In this document: piece by piece, positions 17,855-25,681 of the stretch
How positions within the stretch are numbered: the stretch's first letter is position 1
Layout of the letters: each line of letters starts with the position of its first letter
Assembly: GCF_001563265.1 (NCBI RefSeq)
Contig: NZ_CP005083.1
Location: 2,421,001 to 2,485,000 of the forward strand
DNA from: Sphingobium sp. TKS
Lineage (GTDB): Bacteria; Pseudomonadota; Alphaproteobacteria; Sphingomonadales; Sphingomonadaceae
DNA length: 64,000 bases
Direction of reading: 5' to 3'
The notes under the pieces: generated by a model
What the model was told of the DNA's origin: nothing
Databases searched by the model: none
The model's input: only the letters and a program-made list of their open reading frames with translations
Program-made: the position numbers and the translations under genes

Positions 17855-20263
17855 ATGATGGAGCGGATGATGACGGGCAGGAACGGGATGAGCGAACAGG
17901 CGGCAGCTTTGCTGGAAACGCCCTTGGCCGATCTGCTGGCCGCCGCTTCGGCGCTGCGCGAGGCAGGCCATGGCCGTGTGCAAAGCTGGTCGCGCAAGAT
18001 ATTCATCCCGCTGACCCAGCTTTGCCGGAATCTTTGCCATTATTGCACATTCTCCCAGCCCCCGCGTCCCGGCGAGAACGCCTATATGACCCGCGAGGAG
18101 GTGCTGGCCGTCGCCCGCGCAGGCAAGGCGGCGGGTTGCACCGAGGCGCTGTTCACTCTGGGCGACAAGCCCGAACTGCGCTTCACCGCCGCCCGCGAGG
18201 AACTGGCGCGGCTCGGCCATGCCACGACCATCTCCTATCTCATCGAAATGGCCGCGCTGGTACGTGACGAAACCGGACTACTGCCGCACATCAACGCCGG
18301 CGTCATGACCCGCGAGGAAATGGCCGCGCTCCGCCGGGTTTCCGTAAGCCAAGGCCTGATGCTGGAGTCCATTTCAGACCGGCTCTGCCGGAAGGGTGGC
18401 GCGCATTATCGCTCGCCTGACAAGGAACCGGCGGCACGGCTGGAAACGATCCGCCTCGCGGGCGAACTGCAAATCCCCTTCACCACCGGCATATTGATCG
18501 GCATCGGTGAAACCCGCGAGGAGCGGGTCGAAGCGCTCGAAGCCATTCGAGACCTGCATGAAGGCTATGGCCACATCCAGGAAGTCATCGTCCAGAACTT
18601 CCGCGCCAAGGAGCGCACGGTGATGGCCCATGCGCCCGAACCGGACATGGAAGACCTGCTCTGGACCATCGCCGCCGCTCGCCTGATTTTGGGTCCTGAA
18701 ATGAACATCCAGGCGCCGCCCAATCTCTCGGCTGCCGACTTCCCGCGCCTGCTGTCGGCGGGGATCAACGACTGGGGCGGAGTCTCGCCGGTCACGCCCG
18801 ACCATGTGAACCCCGAAGCGCCCTGGCCCGAAGTCGAGCGCCTGCGCATGGCGACCGAAGGGGAGGGGCGGATGCTGGTCGCGCGCTTGCCGGTCTATCC
18901 CGCCTATGCGCAGGATAATGATCGCTGGCAGGATGCGGCCATGGTGCGCCACATCCTCGCCCATGCCGATGCGGACGGCTTTGCCCGCGAGGATAGCTGG
19001 TCGCCGGGCATAGCGCTGGAGCCCCGCGTCACGCGCCCCTCGACCCTGCCGGTCGATCCGAAGATCGCCGCCATCGTCGAGCGCGCCATGACGGGCACTT
19101 TGCTGGAAGAGGAGGAGATCGCTGCGCTCTTCTCCGCCCGCGAAACCGACCTCGAACATATTTGCGACAGCGCTGACGCCTTGCGCGAACAGGTGATGGG
19201 CGACGAGATCAGCTATGTCGTCAACCGCAACATCAACTATACCAACATCTGCGCCTATAAATGCAGCTTCTGCGCCTTCTCCAAGGGCGACAAGGCGGAG
19301 GAACTGCGCGGCAAACCCTATGATCTCGACCTCGAAGAAGTCATCCGCCGTACCCGCGAGGCCTGGGATCGCGGCGGCACCGAGGTCTGCCTGCAAGGCG
19401 GCATCCACCCGCATTATACCGGCGAAACCTACATCAACCTTGCCAAAGCGGTCCGCGCCGCCGTGCCGGAGATGCATATCCATGCCTTCTCCCCGCTGGA
19501 AGTCTCGCAAGGCGCTGCGACGCTGGGCCTGACGGTCGAGCAATTCCTGATCCGCCTTAGGCAAGCGGGTCTCGACACGCTTCCCGGCACGGCGGCGGAA
19601 ATCCTCGACGATGAAGTCCGCGCTCAGATCTGCCCGGACAAGCTCAGCACCGAGAAATGGCTGGAGGTGGTCGAAACCGCGCACAAGGTCGGCTTCACCA
19701 CCACCGCCACGATCATGTTCGGCCATGTCGACACGCCCCGCCATTGGGCGCGCCATCTGATCCGCATCCGCGACCTCCAGCGCCGCACTGGCGGCTTCAC
19801 CGAGTTCGTGCCGCTGCCCTTCGTCCATATGGAAGCGCCCATGGGCCTGCGCGGCGAGGCGCGCCATGGCCCGACCTTCCGCGAAGTCCGGCTGATGCAC
19901 GCCGTGGCGAGGCTCGCGATGCACCCCCATATCCGCTCGATCCAGACCAGTTGGGTCAAGCTGGGCGAGGAGGGAGTGAAGGCCTGCCTTATGTCGGGCG
20001 CCAATGACCTTGGCGGCACGCTGATGAATGAGAGCATTTCCCGCGCCGCCGGCACCCAGCACGGGCAGGAGATGCCGCCCGCCGCCATGGAGGCGCTGAT
20101 CCGCTCGCTGGGCCGCACCCCGCGCCAGCGCAGCACCGCCTATGGCGCCATCGCCCAGGATATACATGAGCGCGGCATGGCCGCTGAGGAACTCACCCCG
20201 ATGATCCTCACGCCCCCGCGCAAGCGCCGAAAAGAACAGGAGAGGTTTGAATATGCAGAATGA
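17855..20263 (+). CDS. fbiC: FO synthase, fused CofG-CofH (FbiC), deazaflavin (F420) biosynthesis
   Basis: FbiC joins tyrosine and 5-amino-6-ribitylaminouracil into FO, the deazaflavin chromophore of F420, using two radical-SAM domains. Both are present. The N-terminal CofG half has CRNLCHYC (C57, C61, C64). The C-terminal CofH half has CAYKCSFC (C466, C470, C473), followed by GGIHPHY and HIHAFSPLE. At 802 residues it is close to the usual fused length. Several in-frame starts compete (17855, 17870, 17888); 17888 and 17870 have better ribosome sites. It follows tetR by 18 bp and overlaps npdG by 11 bp. CofC, CofD and CofE homologues are not in the window. Confidence 0.93.
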   Translation: MMERMMTGRNGMSEQAAALLETPLADLLAAASALREAGHGRVQSWSRKIFIPLTQLCRNLCHYCTFSQPPRPGENAYMTREEVLAVARAGKAAGCTEALFTLGDKPELRFTAAREELARLGHATTISYLIEMAALVRDETGLLPHINAGVMTREEMAALRRVSVSQGLMLESISDRLCRKGGAHYRSPDKEPAARLETIRLAGELQIPFTTGILIGIGETREERVEALEAIRDLHEGYGHIQEVIVQNFRAKERTVMAHAPEPDMEDLLWTIAAARLILGPEMNIQAPPNLSAADFPRLLSAGINDWGGVSPVTPDHVNPEAPWPEVERLRMATEGEGRMLVARLPVYPAYAQDNDRWQDAAMVRHILAHADADGFAREDSWSPGIALEPRVTRPSTLPVDPKIAAIVERAMTGTLLEEEEIAALFSARETDLEHICDSADALREQVMGDEISYVVNRNINYTNICAYKCSFCAFSKGDKAEELRGKPYDLDLEEVIRRTREAWDRGGTEVCLQGGIHPHYTGETYINLAKAVRAAVPEMHIHAFSPLEVSQGAATLGLTVEQFLIRLRQAGLDTLPGTAAEILDDEVRAQICPDKLSTEKWLEVVETAHKVGFTTTATIMFGHVDTPRHWARHLIRIRDLQRRTGGFTEFVPLPFVHMEAPMGLRGEARHGPTFREVRLMHAVARLAMHPHIRSIQTSWVKLGEEGVKACLMSGANDLGGTLMNESISRAAGTQHGQEMPPAAMEALIRSLGRTPRQRSTAYGAIAQDIHERGMAAEELTPMILTPPRKRRKEQERFEYAE

Positions 20264-20918
20264 AGCTCTGGCGAGCATCGCCGTCCTTGGCGGCACCGGC
20301 AAGGAAGGCGGCGGCCTGGCCCTCCGCTGGGCGCATAAGGGCCACAAGGTCATCATCGGCAGTCGCACCGCCGAGCGCGCGCAGGAAGCCGCCGCCCAGA
20401 TGAACGAGCTTCTGGGGGAGGGCGCTGTCACCGGCGCCGCCAACCCGGAAGCCGCCGCGCAGGCCGATATCGTCGTCCTCGCCGTGCCCTATGCTGCGCA
20501 GCAATCGACGGTGAAGGATGTCGAACCGGCGCTGGCGGGCAAGATATTGATCGACGTGACCGTTCCCCTGGTCCCGCCCAAGGTCAGCCGCGTCCAGCTT
20601 CCCGAAGGCGGTTCCGCCGTCGAAGCCGTGCAGAAGATGTTGGGCGAGGGTGTGCGCGTCGTCTCCGCCTTCCAGAATATCAGCGCCCATCACCTCACCA
20701 AGCTGGATGAGGAAGTCGAGTGCGACGTTCTGGTCTGCGCCGACGACAGCGAAGCCGCCGATACTGTGGTCGCGCTCGCGCAGGAAATCGGCCTGCGTGC
20801 CTGGAATGCAGGCCCCTTGTGCAACTCGGTCGTGGCGGAAGGCCTCACCTCCGTCCTGATCGCCCTTAACCGCAAATATAAAGTTCCCGGCTCCGGCATC
20901 CGTATCACCGGCGTCTGA
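20253..20918 (+). CDS. npdG: F420:NADP(+) oxidoreductase (NpdG/Fno family)
   Basis: This 221-residue Rossmann protein swaps hydride between NADPH and F420. The N-terminal LGGTGKEGGGLALRWA and KVIIGSR match the Fno dinucleotide-binding pattern, and SAFQNISAHHL corresponds to the deazaflavin-side region. ATG 20253 is chosen because AGGAGAGG lies 7 bp upstream; a TTG 6 bp earlier also keeps the frame. It overlaps the end of fbiC, which ties it to deazaflavin use. It would supply F420H2 from NADPH, or the reverse, for an F420-dependent enzyme such as the LLM protein at 1612. Confidence 0.88.
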   Translation: MQNEALASIAVLGGTGKEGGGLALRWAHKGHKVIIGSRTAERAQEAAAQMNELLGEGAVTGAANPEAAAQADIVVLAVPYAAQQSTVKDVEPALAGKILIDVTVPLVPPKVSRVQLPEGGSAVEAVQKMLGEGVRVVSAFQNISAHHLTKLDEEVECDVLVCADDSEAADTVVALAQEIGLRAWNAGPLCNSVVAEGLTSVLIALNRKYKVPGSGIRITGV

Positions 20919-20932
20919 CAGGAGAAAAAGAC

Positions 20933-22105
20933 ATGGCTGAAGCCTATATCGCCGCCGTCGCGCGCAGCGCTGGCGGCAAGCGCGGCGGTCGCCTCGCTGG
21001 CGTCCACCCCGCCGATCTCGCGGGCAAAGTCCTTGCGGGGCTGGTCGAACGCTCCGGCTTAGACCCCGCCGCTGTCGAGGATGTCATCATGGGCTGCGCC
21101 TGCCCCGGCGGCGAGCAGGGCGCCAATATCGCCCGCAACGCCGTCCTCGCCAGCGGCCTGCCGGAATCCGTCCCCGGCACCCATGTCGACCGCCAATGCG
21201 GCTCTTCGCAACAGGCGCTGCACTTCGCCGCCGCCACGGTCATGTCCGGCGTGCAGGATGTGGTGATCGCGGCGGGGGTCGAAAGCATGACCCGCGTCCC
21301 CATGGGCCTGCCCTGGACGCTTCCCGCCAAACATGGCTTTGGCACCTATCGCAGCCCCGGCATCGAGGCCCGCTATCCGAACCAGCCCTTCAGCCAGTTC
21401 GGCGGCGCGGAAATGCTGGCAAAGAAATATGGCCTGACTCGTGATGTGCTGGACGCCTATGCGCTCGAAAGCCATCGCCGTGCAGCCGCCGCGACGGAAG
21501 CAGGCAAGTTCGACGCGGAAATCATCCCCCTCGAAATCGTCACCCCGGAAGGCGAAACCGTCCTCCACAAGATCGACGAGGGCATCCGCTTCGACGCGAC
21601 CCTGGAAAGGATCGCCAGCGTCAAGCTGCTGACCGAGGATGGCGTGATCTCAGCCGCCAACGCCAGCCAGATTTGCGACGGAGCCGCTGCGCTGCTGGTG
21701 GTCAACGAACGCGGCCTCAAGGCGCATGGCCTGACCCCGCTCGCGCGCGTGCATGAGATGACCGTGCTGGGCCACGACCCCGTCATCATGCTCGAAGCCC
21801 CGATCCCCGCGACGGAAAAGGCGCTGGCCAGAGCGGGCATGAAGCTCTCCGACATTGACCTTTATGAAGTCAACGAAGCCTTCGCCCCGGTCCCGCTGGC
21901 ATGGGCGCAGGCGCTCGGTGCCGACCCGGCGAAACTCAATGTCCATGGCGGCGCGATCTCGCTCGGTCACCCGCTCGGCGGCTCAGGCGCGAAACTCATG
22001 GCGACGCTGGTGAGCGCCCTCCGCGACCGGGGCTCCCGCTATGGCCTGCAAACCATGTGCGAAGCGGGCGGCATGGCCAACGTCGCTATCGTCGAAAGGC
22101 TCTGA
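20933..22105 (+). CDS. thiolase family protein (acetyl-CoA C-acyltransferase)
   Basis: This 390-residue thiolase has an intact catalytic set: nucleophile Cys89 (VDRQCGSSQQAL), His in SLGHPLGGSGAK near residue 345 and a second Cys in TMCEAGG near residue 378. It cleaves 3-oxoacyl-CoA with CoA, or condenses acyl-CoAs. It starts 14 bp after npdG with a GGAGAAAAA ribosome site and is 4 bp from the next gene. Unlike the 5794 protein, this is a conventional thiolase and could finish the beta-oxidation begun by the 6942 enzyme. Confidence 0.92.
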   Translation: MAEAYIAAVARSAGGKRGGRLAGVHPADLAGKVLAGLVERSGLDPAAVEDVIMGCACPGGEQGANIARNAVLASGLPESVPGTHVDRQCGSSQQALHFAAATVMSGVQDVVIAAGVESMTRVPMGLPWTLPAKHGFGTYRSPGIEARYPNQPFSQFGGAEMLAKKYGLTRDVLDAYALESHRRAAAATEAGKFDAEIIPLEIVTPEGETVLHKIDEGIRFDATLERIASVKLLTEDGVISAANASQICDGAAALLVVNERGLKAHGLTPLARVHEMTVLGHDPVIMLEAPIPATEKALARAGMKLSDIDLYEVNEAFAPVPLAWAQALGADPAKLNVHGGAISLGHPLGGSGAKLMATLVSALRDRGSRYGLQTMCEAGGMANVAIVERL

Positions 22106-22109
22106 GATC

Positions 22110-22613
22110 ATGGCGCGGCTCGCCCTCCCACCCGGCGACGGAGAGGAGGGCGCCCGCATGTGGTCCCTCCGCCCGGATCTTGGCGCTGCGGCGCATGCCT
22201 TTGGCGACGCGTTGCAGGAGGGGGCGCGGCTTCCGGTCCGCATTCGCGAAGCCGCCCGCATCCGTATTGCCCATATCAACGGCTGCATTCCCTGCTCGGA
22301 AACGCGGGTGGAGGATATGGAACGCCACGGCCTTACCGAAGATTTCTACGCAGGGGTCGACGATCCGGACCGGCGCACCGATTATGCGCCACGCGAAGCG
22401 CTGGCCATCGCTTTTGCCGAACGCTTCGCGACAGGCCCGGCCGCCTTTGACGACCTGTTCTGGGCGGAACTCCATGCCCAATTCAGCGCCGCAGAATTGC
22501 TGGAACTCGCCACCCATTGCGCGAAATGGCTGGGCCTTGGTCGCCTCAATGCAGTGATGGAGATCGCCACATCCTGCCCGATCCGCATCAGCGCCGGGCC
22601 GGATATTCCCTGA
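22110..22613 (+). CDS. carboxymuconolactone decarboxylase/AhpD-like protein
   Basis: This 167-residue all-helical protein has an AhpD-type CxxC (HINGCIPCSE, about residues 53-62). In many family members a His lies four residues after the second Cys; here that position is Arg (CSETR). The redox or proton-relay function may therefore differ. It is the last gene of the tetR-fbiC operon, 4 bp after the thiolase. Members act as peroxidase partners, decarboxylases or proteins of unknown role in aromatic catabolism. I cannot choose among these. Confidence 0.75.
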   Translation: MARLALPPGDGEEGARMWSLRPDLGAAAHAFGDALQEGARLPVRIREAARIRIAHINGCIPCSETRVEDMERHGLTEDFYAGVDDPDRRTDYAPREALAIAFAERFATGPAAFDDLFWAELHAQFSAAELLELATHCAKWLGLGRLNAVMEIATSCPIRISAGPDIP

Positions 22614-22738
22614 CAACCGGCTACATCTCTCCACCATTTCGCCGGAAATGCGGTGAACCGATGCTCTGCGCCAAAGCGCTCCGGGAACCAGACGCATGGT
22701 TAAGCCGTTCATCTTGCAGAAAGAATTGGAGAGGGCAG

Positions 22739-22846
22739 ATGGACGACGCGCTGAAGCCTCATGCCATGTTCGGCATCCTGTTCGGCCTGCTGGTGTCGAT
22801 CGAACTATGGTGCTGCGCCGCGCTGCTGCTGACAGCCCTGACCTGA
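22739..22846 (+). CDS. small predicted single-span membrane protein (35 aa)
   Basis: This short ORF starts at ATG 22739, with GAGAGGG about 6 bp upstream. It encodes a polar N-terminus (MDDALKPHA) and one hydrophobic helix (GILFGLLVSIELWCCAALLL). The strong ribosome site and a clean transmembrane segment support it being real. It lies between the fbiC operon and tRNA-Lys. I recognise no family. Confidence 0.45.
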   Translation: MDDALKPHAMFGILFGLLVSIELWCCAALLLTALT

Positions 22847-22861
22847 TGATCGGAAGGGGGA

Positions 22862-22937
22862 TGGTGAGCCCTGCTGGATTCGAACCAGCGACCTACTGAT
22901 TAAAAGTCAGTTGCTCTACCGACTGAGCTAAGGGCCC
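22862..22937 (-). tRNA. tRNA-Lys (anticodon TTT)
   Basis: Read on the minus strand, the sequence folds as a cloverleaf beginning GGGCCCTTAGCTCAG. The anticodon stem-loop is ACTGA-CTTTTAA-TCAGT with anticodon TTT, the T-loop is GGTTCGAATCC, and CCA is encoded at the 3' end. Confidence 0.95.
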
Positions 22938-22982
22938 TCATATCATGAGGTCCGCACGCACTAGAGGCGGTGGTGCGGCTGG

Positions 22983-23483
22983 TCAACCTCCAGAAATCGC
23001 TTTTCGTAAGCGGAAGCGCAAATGGCGCATGGAAAGTCCTGAAACCGGGTCGCGCCAATCCGGGGCAATCGCGCAAAGCGGCGTCAGCACGAAGTCCCGC
23101 TCCCGAAAAGCCGGATGCGGGATGCGCAGTGAACGGCTGTTCCACCGCCCGCCGGACCAGAGAATGATGTCGATATCCAGACGACGTGCTCCCCAATGCA
23201 TGAATCGCTGGCGCCCCAGGCGGCGCTCGATCGCCTGCAAGTGCAAAAGCATCGCCTCGGGCGGCAAGCGGCTCTCCACCAAGGCCGCGCTATTGGCGAA
23301 AATCCGCCGCGATGGTCCCAGGGGCAGTGTTTTTATGACAGGAGCCACGGCCAGAACCGTGCCCAACTGCCCGATCAGGCGAACTGCTTCCTTCAGCAAG
23401 CGCGCAGGAGCGAGCCGGGCCGACAGCGGGCGGTTCGATCCCAATGCGAGCGCGTAAACATGACGAGTGCTTGTCTTTGTCAT
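22983..23483 (-). CDS. folK: 2-amino-4-hydroxy-6-hydroxymethyldihydropteridine pyrophosphokinase (HPPK)
   Basis: HPPK transfers pyrophosphate from ATP to 6-hydroxymethyl-7,8-dihydropterin in folate synthesis. The 166-residue protein has the N-terminal YALALGSN motif, RLDIDIIL with the two Asp that bind Mg2+, and IPHPAF. It is divergent from the uracil-DNA glycosylase gene with only 23 bp between the starts. No other folate gene is adjacent. Confidence 0.9.
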   Translation of the reverse strand: MTKTSTRHVYALALGSNRPLSARLAPARLLKEAVRLIGQLGTVLAVAPVIKTLPLGPSRRIFANSAALVESRLPPEAMLLHLQAIERRLGRQRFMHWGARRLDIDIILWSGGRWNSRSLRIPHPAFRERDFVLTPLCAIAPDWRDPVSGLSMRHLRFRLRKAISGG

Positions 23484-23506
23484 CCGACAGCGCCTATCCC
23501 GTCGCC

Positions 23507-24160
23507 ATGACGCTGCAAAGCCCTATCCCGCATAGCGAACCGCCGCATGATTGTCCGCTTTGCCCGCGCCTCGTTGCGTTCCGCGACGAAAACCGGGCAG
23601 AACATGCCGACTGGTGGAATGCTCCGGTTCCCGTTTTCGGTGATCCTCTCGGCAAGATCGCGATCATCGGACTGGCGCCCGGCAAATCGGGCGCCAACCG
23701 CACCGGCCGGCCCTTTACCGGAGATTATGCCGGCGATCTTCTCTTCGCGACGCTCCACAAATTCGGGCTTGCCGAAGGCGTCTATGAAGCGCGCGCGGAT
23801 GACAGCCTGAAGCTGCGGAACATCATCATCCTCAATGCGGTCAAATGCCTGCCGCCGCAGAACAAGCCACTGCCGGAGGAAATCCGCAATTGCCGGGCCT
23901 TCCTGAAACCCGCGGTGGCAGCGTTGCCCAATGCGCAGGTCTTCATTGCGCTCGGCCAAATCGCGCACCAGTCAGCCGTGAAGGTGCTGGGCGGCAAGCT
24001 CCCCAAGGCGCGCTTCGCCCATTTGGCGGAGCATCGCATGCCCAGCGGCAAGATCGTAATCGATAGCTATCATTGCTCGCGCTACAACCAGAATACGGGG
24101 CGGCTGACCGCCGAGATGTTCGAGGCGGTCTTCGCCCGCGCGCTGACGCTCAGCGCATGA
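23507..24160 (+). CDS. uracil-DNA glycosylase family 5 (UDGb-like)
   Basis: The 217-residue protein starts at ATG 23507; the frame is open upstream but would run into folK. Motif 1 is GLAPGKSGANRTGRPFTGD, characteristic of family 5 iron-sulfur glycosylases. The C-terminal YHCSRYNQNTGRL corresponds to the HPS-x2-N-x2-TGR motif, with Cys in place of Pro. Cysteines for a [4Fe-4S] cluster are present (CPLC near residue 17, then NAVKCLPP and RNCRAF). It removes uracil and other deaminated bases from DNA. Confidence 0.88.
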   Translation: MTLQSPIPHSEPPHDCPLCPRLVAFRDENRAEHADWWNAPVPVFGDPLGKIAIIGLAPGKSGANRTGRPFTGDYAGDLLFATLHKFGLAEGVYEARADDSLKLRNIIILNAVKCLPPQNKPLPEEIRNCRAFLKPAVAALPNAQVFIALGQIAHQSAVKVLGGKLPKARFAHLAEHRMPSGKIVIDSYHCSRYNQNTGRLTAEMFEAVFARALTLSA

Positions 24161-24161
24161 G

Positions 24162-24452
24162 TCAGCGCATCAGATAGTCAAGATAAGCCCCATCCGGCGG
24201 CCCGTCGAGCGCCGCCATCAGCGAGGCGAACAGCCCCTTGTCGATCAGCGCCGCAGCCGATTTGTGCGCGTCGACGTCGGCCCATCGCTCGATAAAGACG
24301 AAGCGCCGTTCATTCCCCAAATCGCGCAGCATTTCGACACCCTCGCAGCCGGGCAGCGGACGCACTGCATCCGCTATGGCACGCAGGGCCGTTTCCAATG
24401 CGGCGTCCATGCCTTCCTTCGCGTGCATGATATAGTGCCGGGCAACGGTCAT
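24162..24452 (-). CDS. antibiotic biosynthesis monooxygenase (ABM) domain protein
   Basis: This 96-residue dimeric ferredoxin-like-fold protein of the ABM/YgiN type starts at ATG 24452, with AGGAGAG upstream. The core is HYIMHAKEGM, then GCEGVEML, then FVFIERWADVDAH. Members are quinol monooxygenases or unknown stress proteins. It lies 16 bp downstream of aguB in the same direction and is probably cotranscribed with it. The substrate is unknown. Confidence 0.75.
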   Translation of the reverse strand: MTVARHYIMHAKEGMDAALETALRAIADAVRPLPGCEGVEMLRDLGNERRFVFIERWADVDAHKSAAALIDKGLFASLMAALDGPPDGAYLDYLMR

Positions 24453-24468
24453 AGCCTCTCTCCTGCTG

Positions 24469-25317
24469 TCAGATATCCTGGGCGATACGTGCATAAAGCT
24501 CCGGCCGCCGGTCGCGAAAGAAGCCCATGCCGGCCCGATGTTTGCGCGCTTGCGCCAGATCTAGTGTCGCCACCAGCGCGCCATTGTCCCTAGCGTCGGC
24601 TTCGGCGGCGAAATCGCCCCATTCGTCGCTGATGAAGCTGTGGCCGTAGAATTTCTGACCATCTTCCTCACCGATACGGTTGGCGGCGACCACCGGCATG
24701 CAGTTGCTGACCGCATGGCCGATCATTGCGCGGCGCCACATGCGGCTGGTGTCGAGGCCGACGTCATAGGGTTCCGATCCGATCGCGGTCGGGTAGAACA
24801 GCATTTCCGCGCCCATCAGCGCCATCACCCGCGCGGTTTCGGGATACCATTGATCCCAGCATATGCCAACGCCGATGGTGCCGAACTTGGTCTTCCAAAC
24901 CTTGAAGCCCGTATTGCCGGGGCGGAAATAATATTTTTCCTCATAGCCCGGCCCGTCCGGGATGTGGCTCTTGCGATAGAGACCCATGATCTCGCCCTCA
25001 TCGTCGATCATGGCGAGCGAATTGTAATAGTGCTGCCCATCGCGCTCGAAGAAGCTGGCCGGGATATAGACGCCCTCGGCCTTCGCCACCTTGCGCATTT
25101 CCTGCACGGCGGGATGCTCGTCGAGCGGCAGAGCATTGGCGAACAGCGCTTCTTCCTCGACCTTGCAGAAATAGGGGCCTTCGAACAGTTCCGGCGGGAG
25201 GACGATCTTCGCGCCCCGCGCGGCGGCCTTCACGACATGGCCGGCGACCATTTCGATATTGTTCGCCCGGTCGTCGGAAAAGGCGAGCTGGAGCGCGGCA
25301 ACGGTGACTTTGGTCAT
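24469..25317 (-). CDS. aguB: N-carbamoylputrescine amidase
   Basis: This nitrilase-superfamily enzyme hydrolyses N-carbamoylputrescine to putrescine, CO2 and ammonia. The 282-residue protein has the catalytic triad regions: Glu in LPPELFEG, Lys in YRKSHIPD and Cys in GICWDQWYPE. ATG 25317 is preferred because the longer frame overlaps the upstream gene's end. aguA lies one gene upstream, so together they form the agmatine-to-putrescine route. Confidence 0.93.
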   Translation of the reverse strand: MTKVTVAALQLAFSDDRANNIEMVAGHVVKAAARGAKIVLPPELFEGPYFCKVEEEALFANALPLDEHPAVQEMRKVAKAEGVYIPASFFERDGQHYYNSLAMIDDEGEIMGLYRKSHIPDGPGYEEKYYFRPGNTGFKVWKTKFGTIGVGICWDQWYPETARVMALMGAEMLFYPTAIGSEPYDVGLDTSRMWRRAMIGHAVSNCMPVVAANRIGEEDGQKFYGHSFISDEWGDFAAEADARDNGALVATLDLAQARKHRAGMGFFRDRRPELYARIAQDI

Positions 25318-25327
25318 GAACGATACC

Positions 25328-25681
25328 CTAGAGTCGAATGCCCATCCGGGCGGCAATGGCAACGGTCAGGAGATAGAGCAGGATCGTCAGCACGCAACCC
25401 ACGATCAGCGCTGGCCCAAAGCCAACCCCACGCCGCAGCAGCATCGGGATCAGCAGGAACATCGGCAGCGAGGGAATGACATAATAGAATGTCGCCTCTG
25501 CATGGCGCGCCATATTCTCGACATCGGGCTTGTCGTTCCACAGCCAGATCATCCCCATCACCGAAATCAGCGGCAGCGATGCGATCAGCGCGCCAAGGCC
25601 CGGATAACGCCGCGACACCACCGACACGATGGCGATGATGATACCGGAAATAAGCGCCCGCAGCGCCAGAATCGCGCTCAT
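25328..25681 (-). CDS. DUF3147-type four-helix membrane protein
   Basis: This 117-residue protein has about four hydrophobic segments, the family-like RRYPGLGALIASLPLISV stretch and MIWLWNDK. It starts directly after the aguA stop with no gap, and ends 10 bp before aguB. Family function is unknown; it resembles small inner-membrane proteins of the DUF3147 group. Its place between the two agmatine genes suggests a link to polyamine handling, but that is only context. Confidence 0.7.
   Translation of the reverse strand: MSAILALRALISGIIIAIVSVVSRRYPGLGALIASLPLISVMGMIWLWNDKPDVENMARHAEATFYYVIPSLPMFLLIPMLLRRGVGFGPALIVGCVLTILLYLLTVAIAARMGIRL

Noticed and set aside
18374..20443. 689-residue minus-strand ORF
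   Set aside because: Antisense to fbiC, whose two CxxxCxxC motifs make the + strand frame certain.
1..22613. integrated mobile island
   Set aside because: No integrase, transposase, tRNA-anchored direct repeats or change in base composition could be seen, although tRNA-Lys lies just to the right.
22945..23457. 170-residue + strand ORF
   Set aside because: Antisense to folK, which has the HPPK signature.
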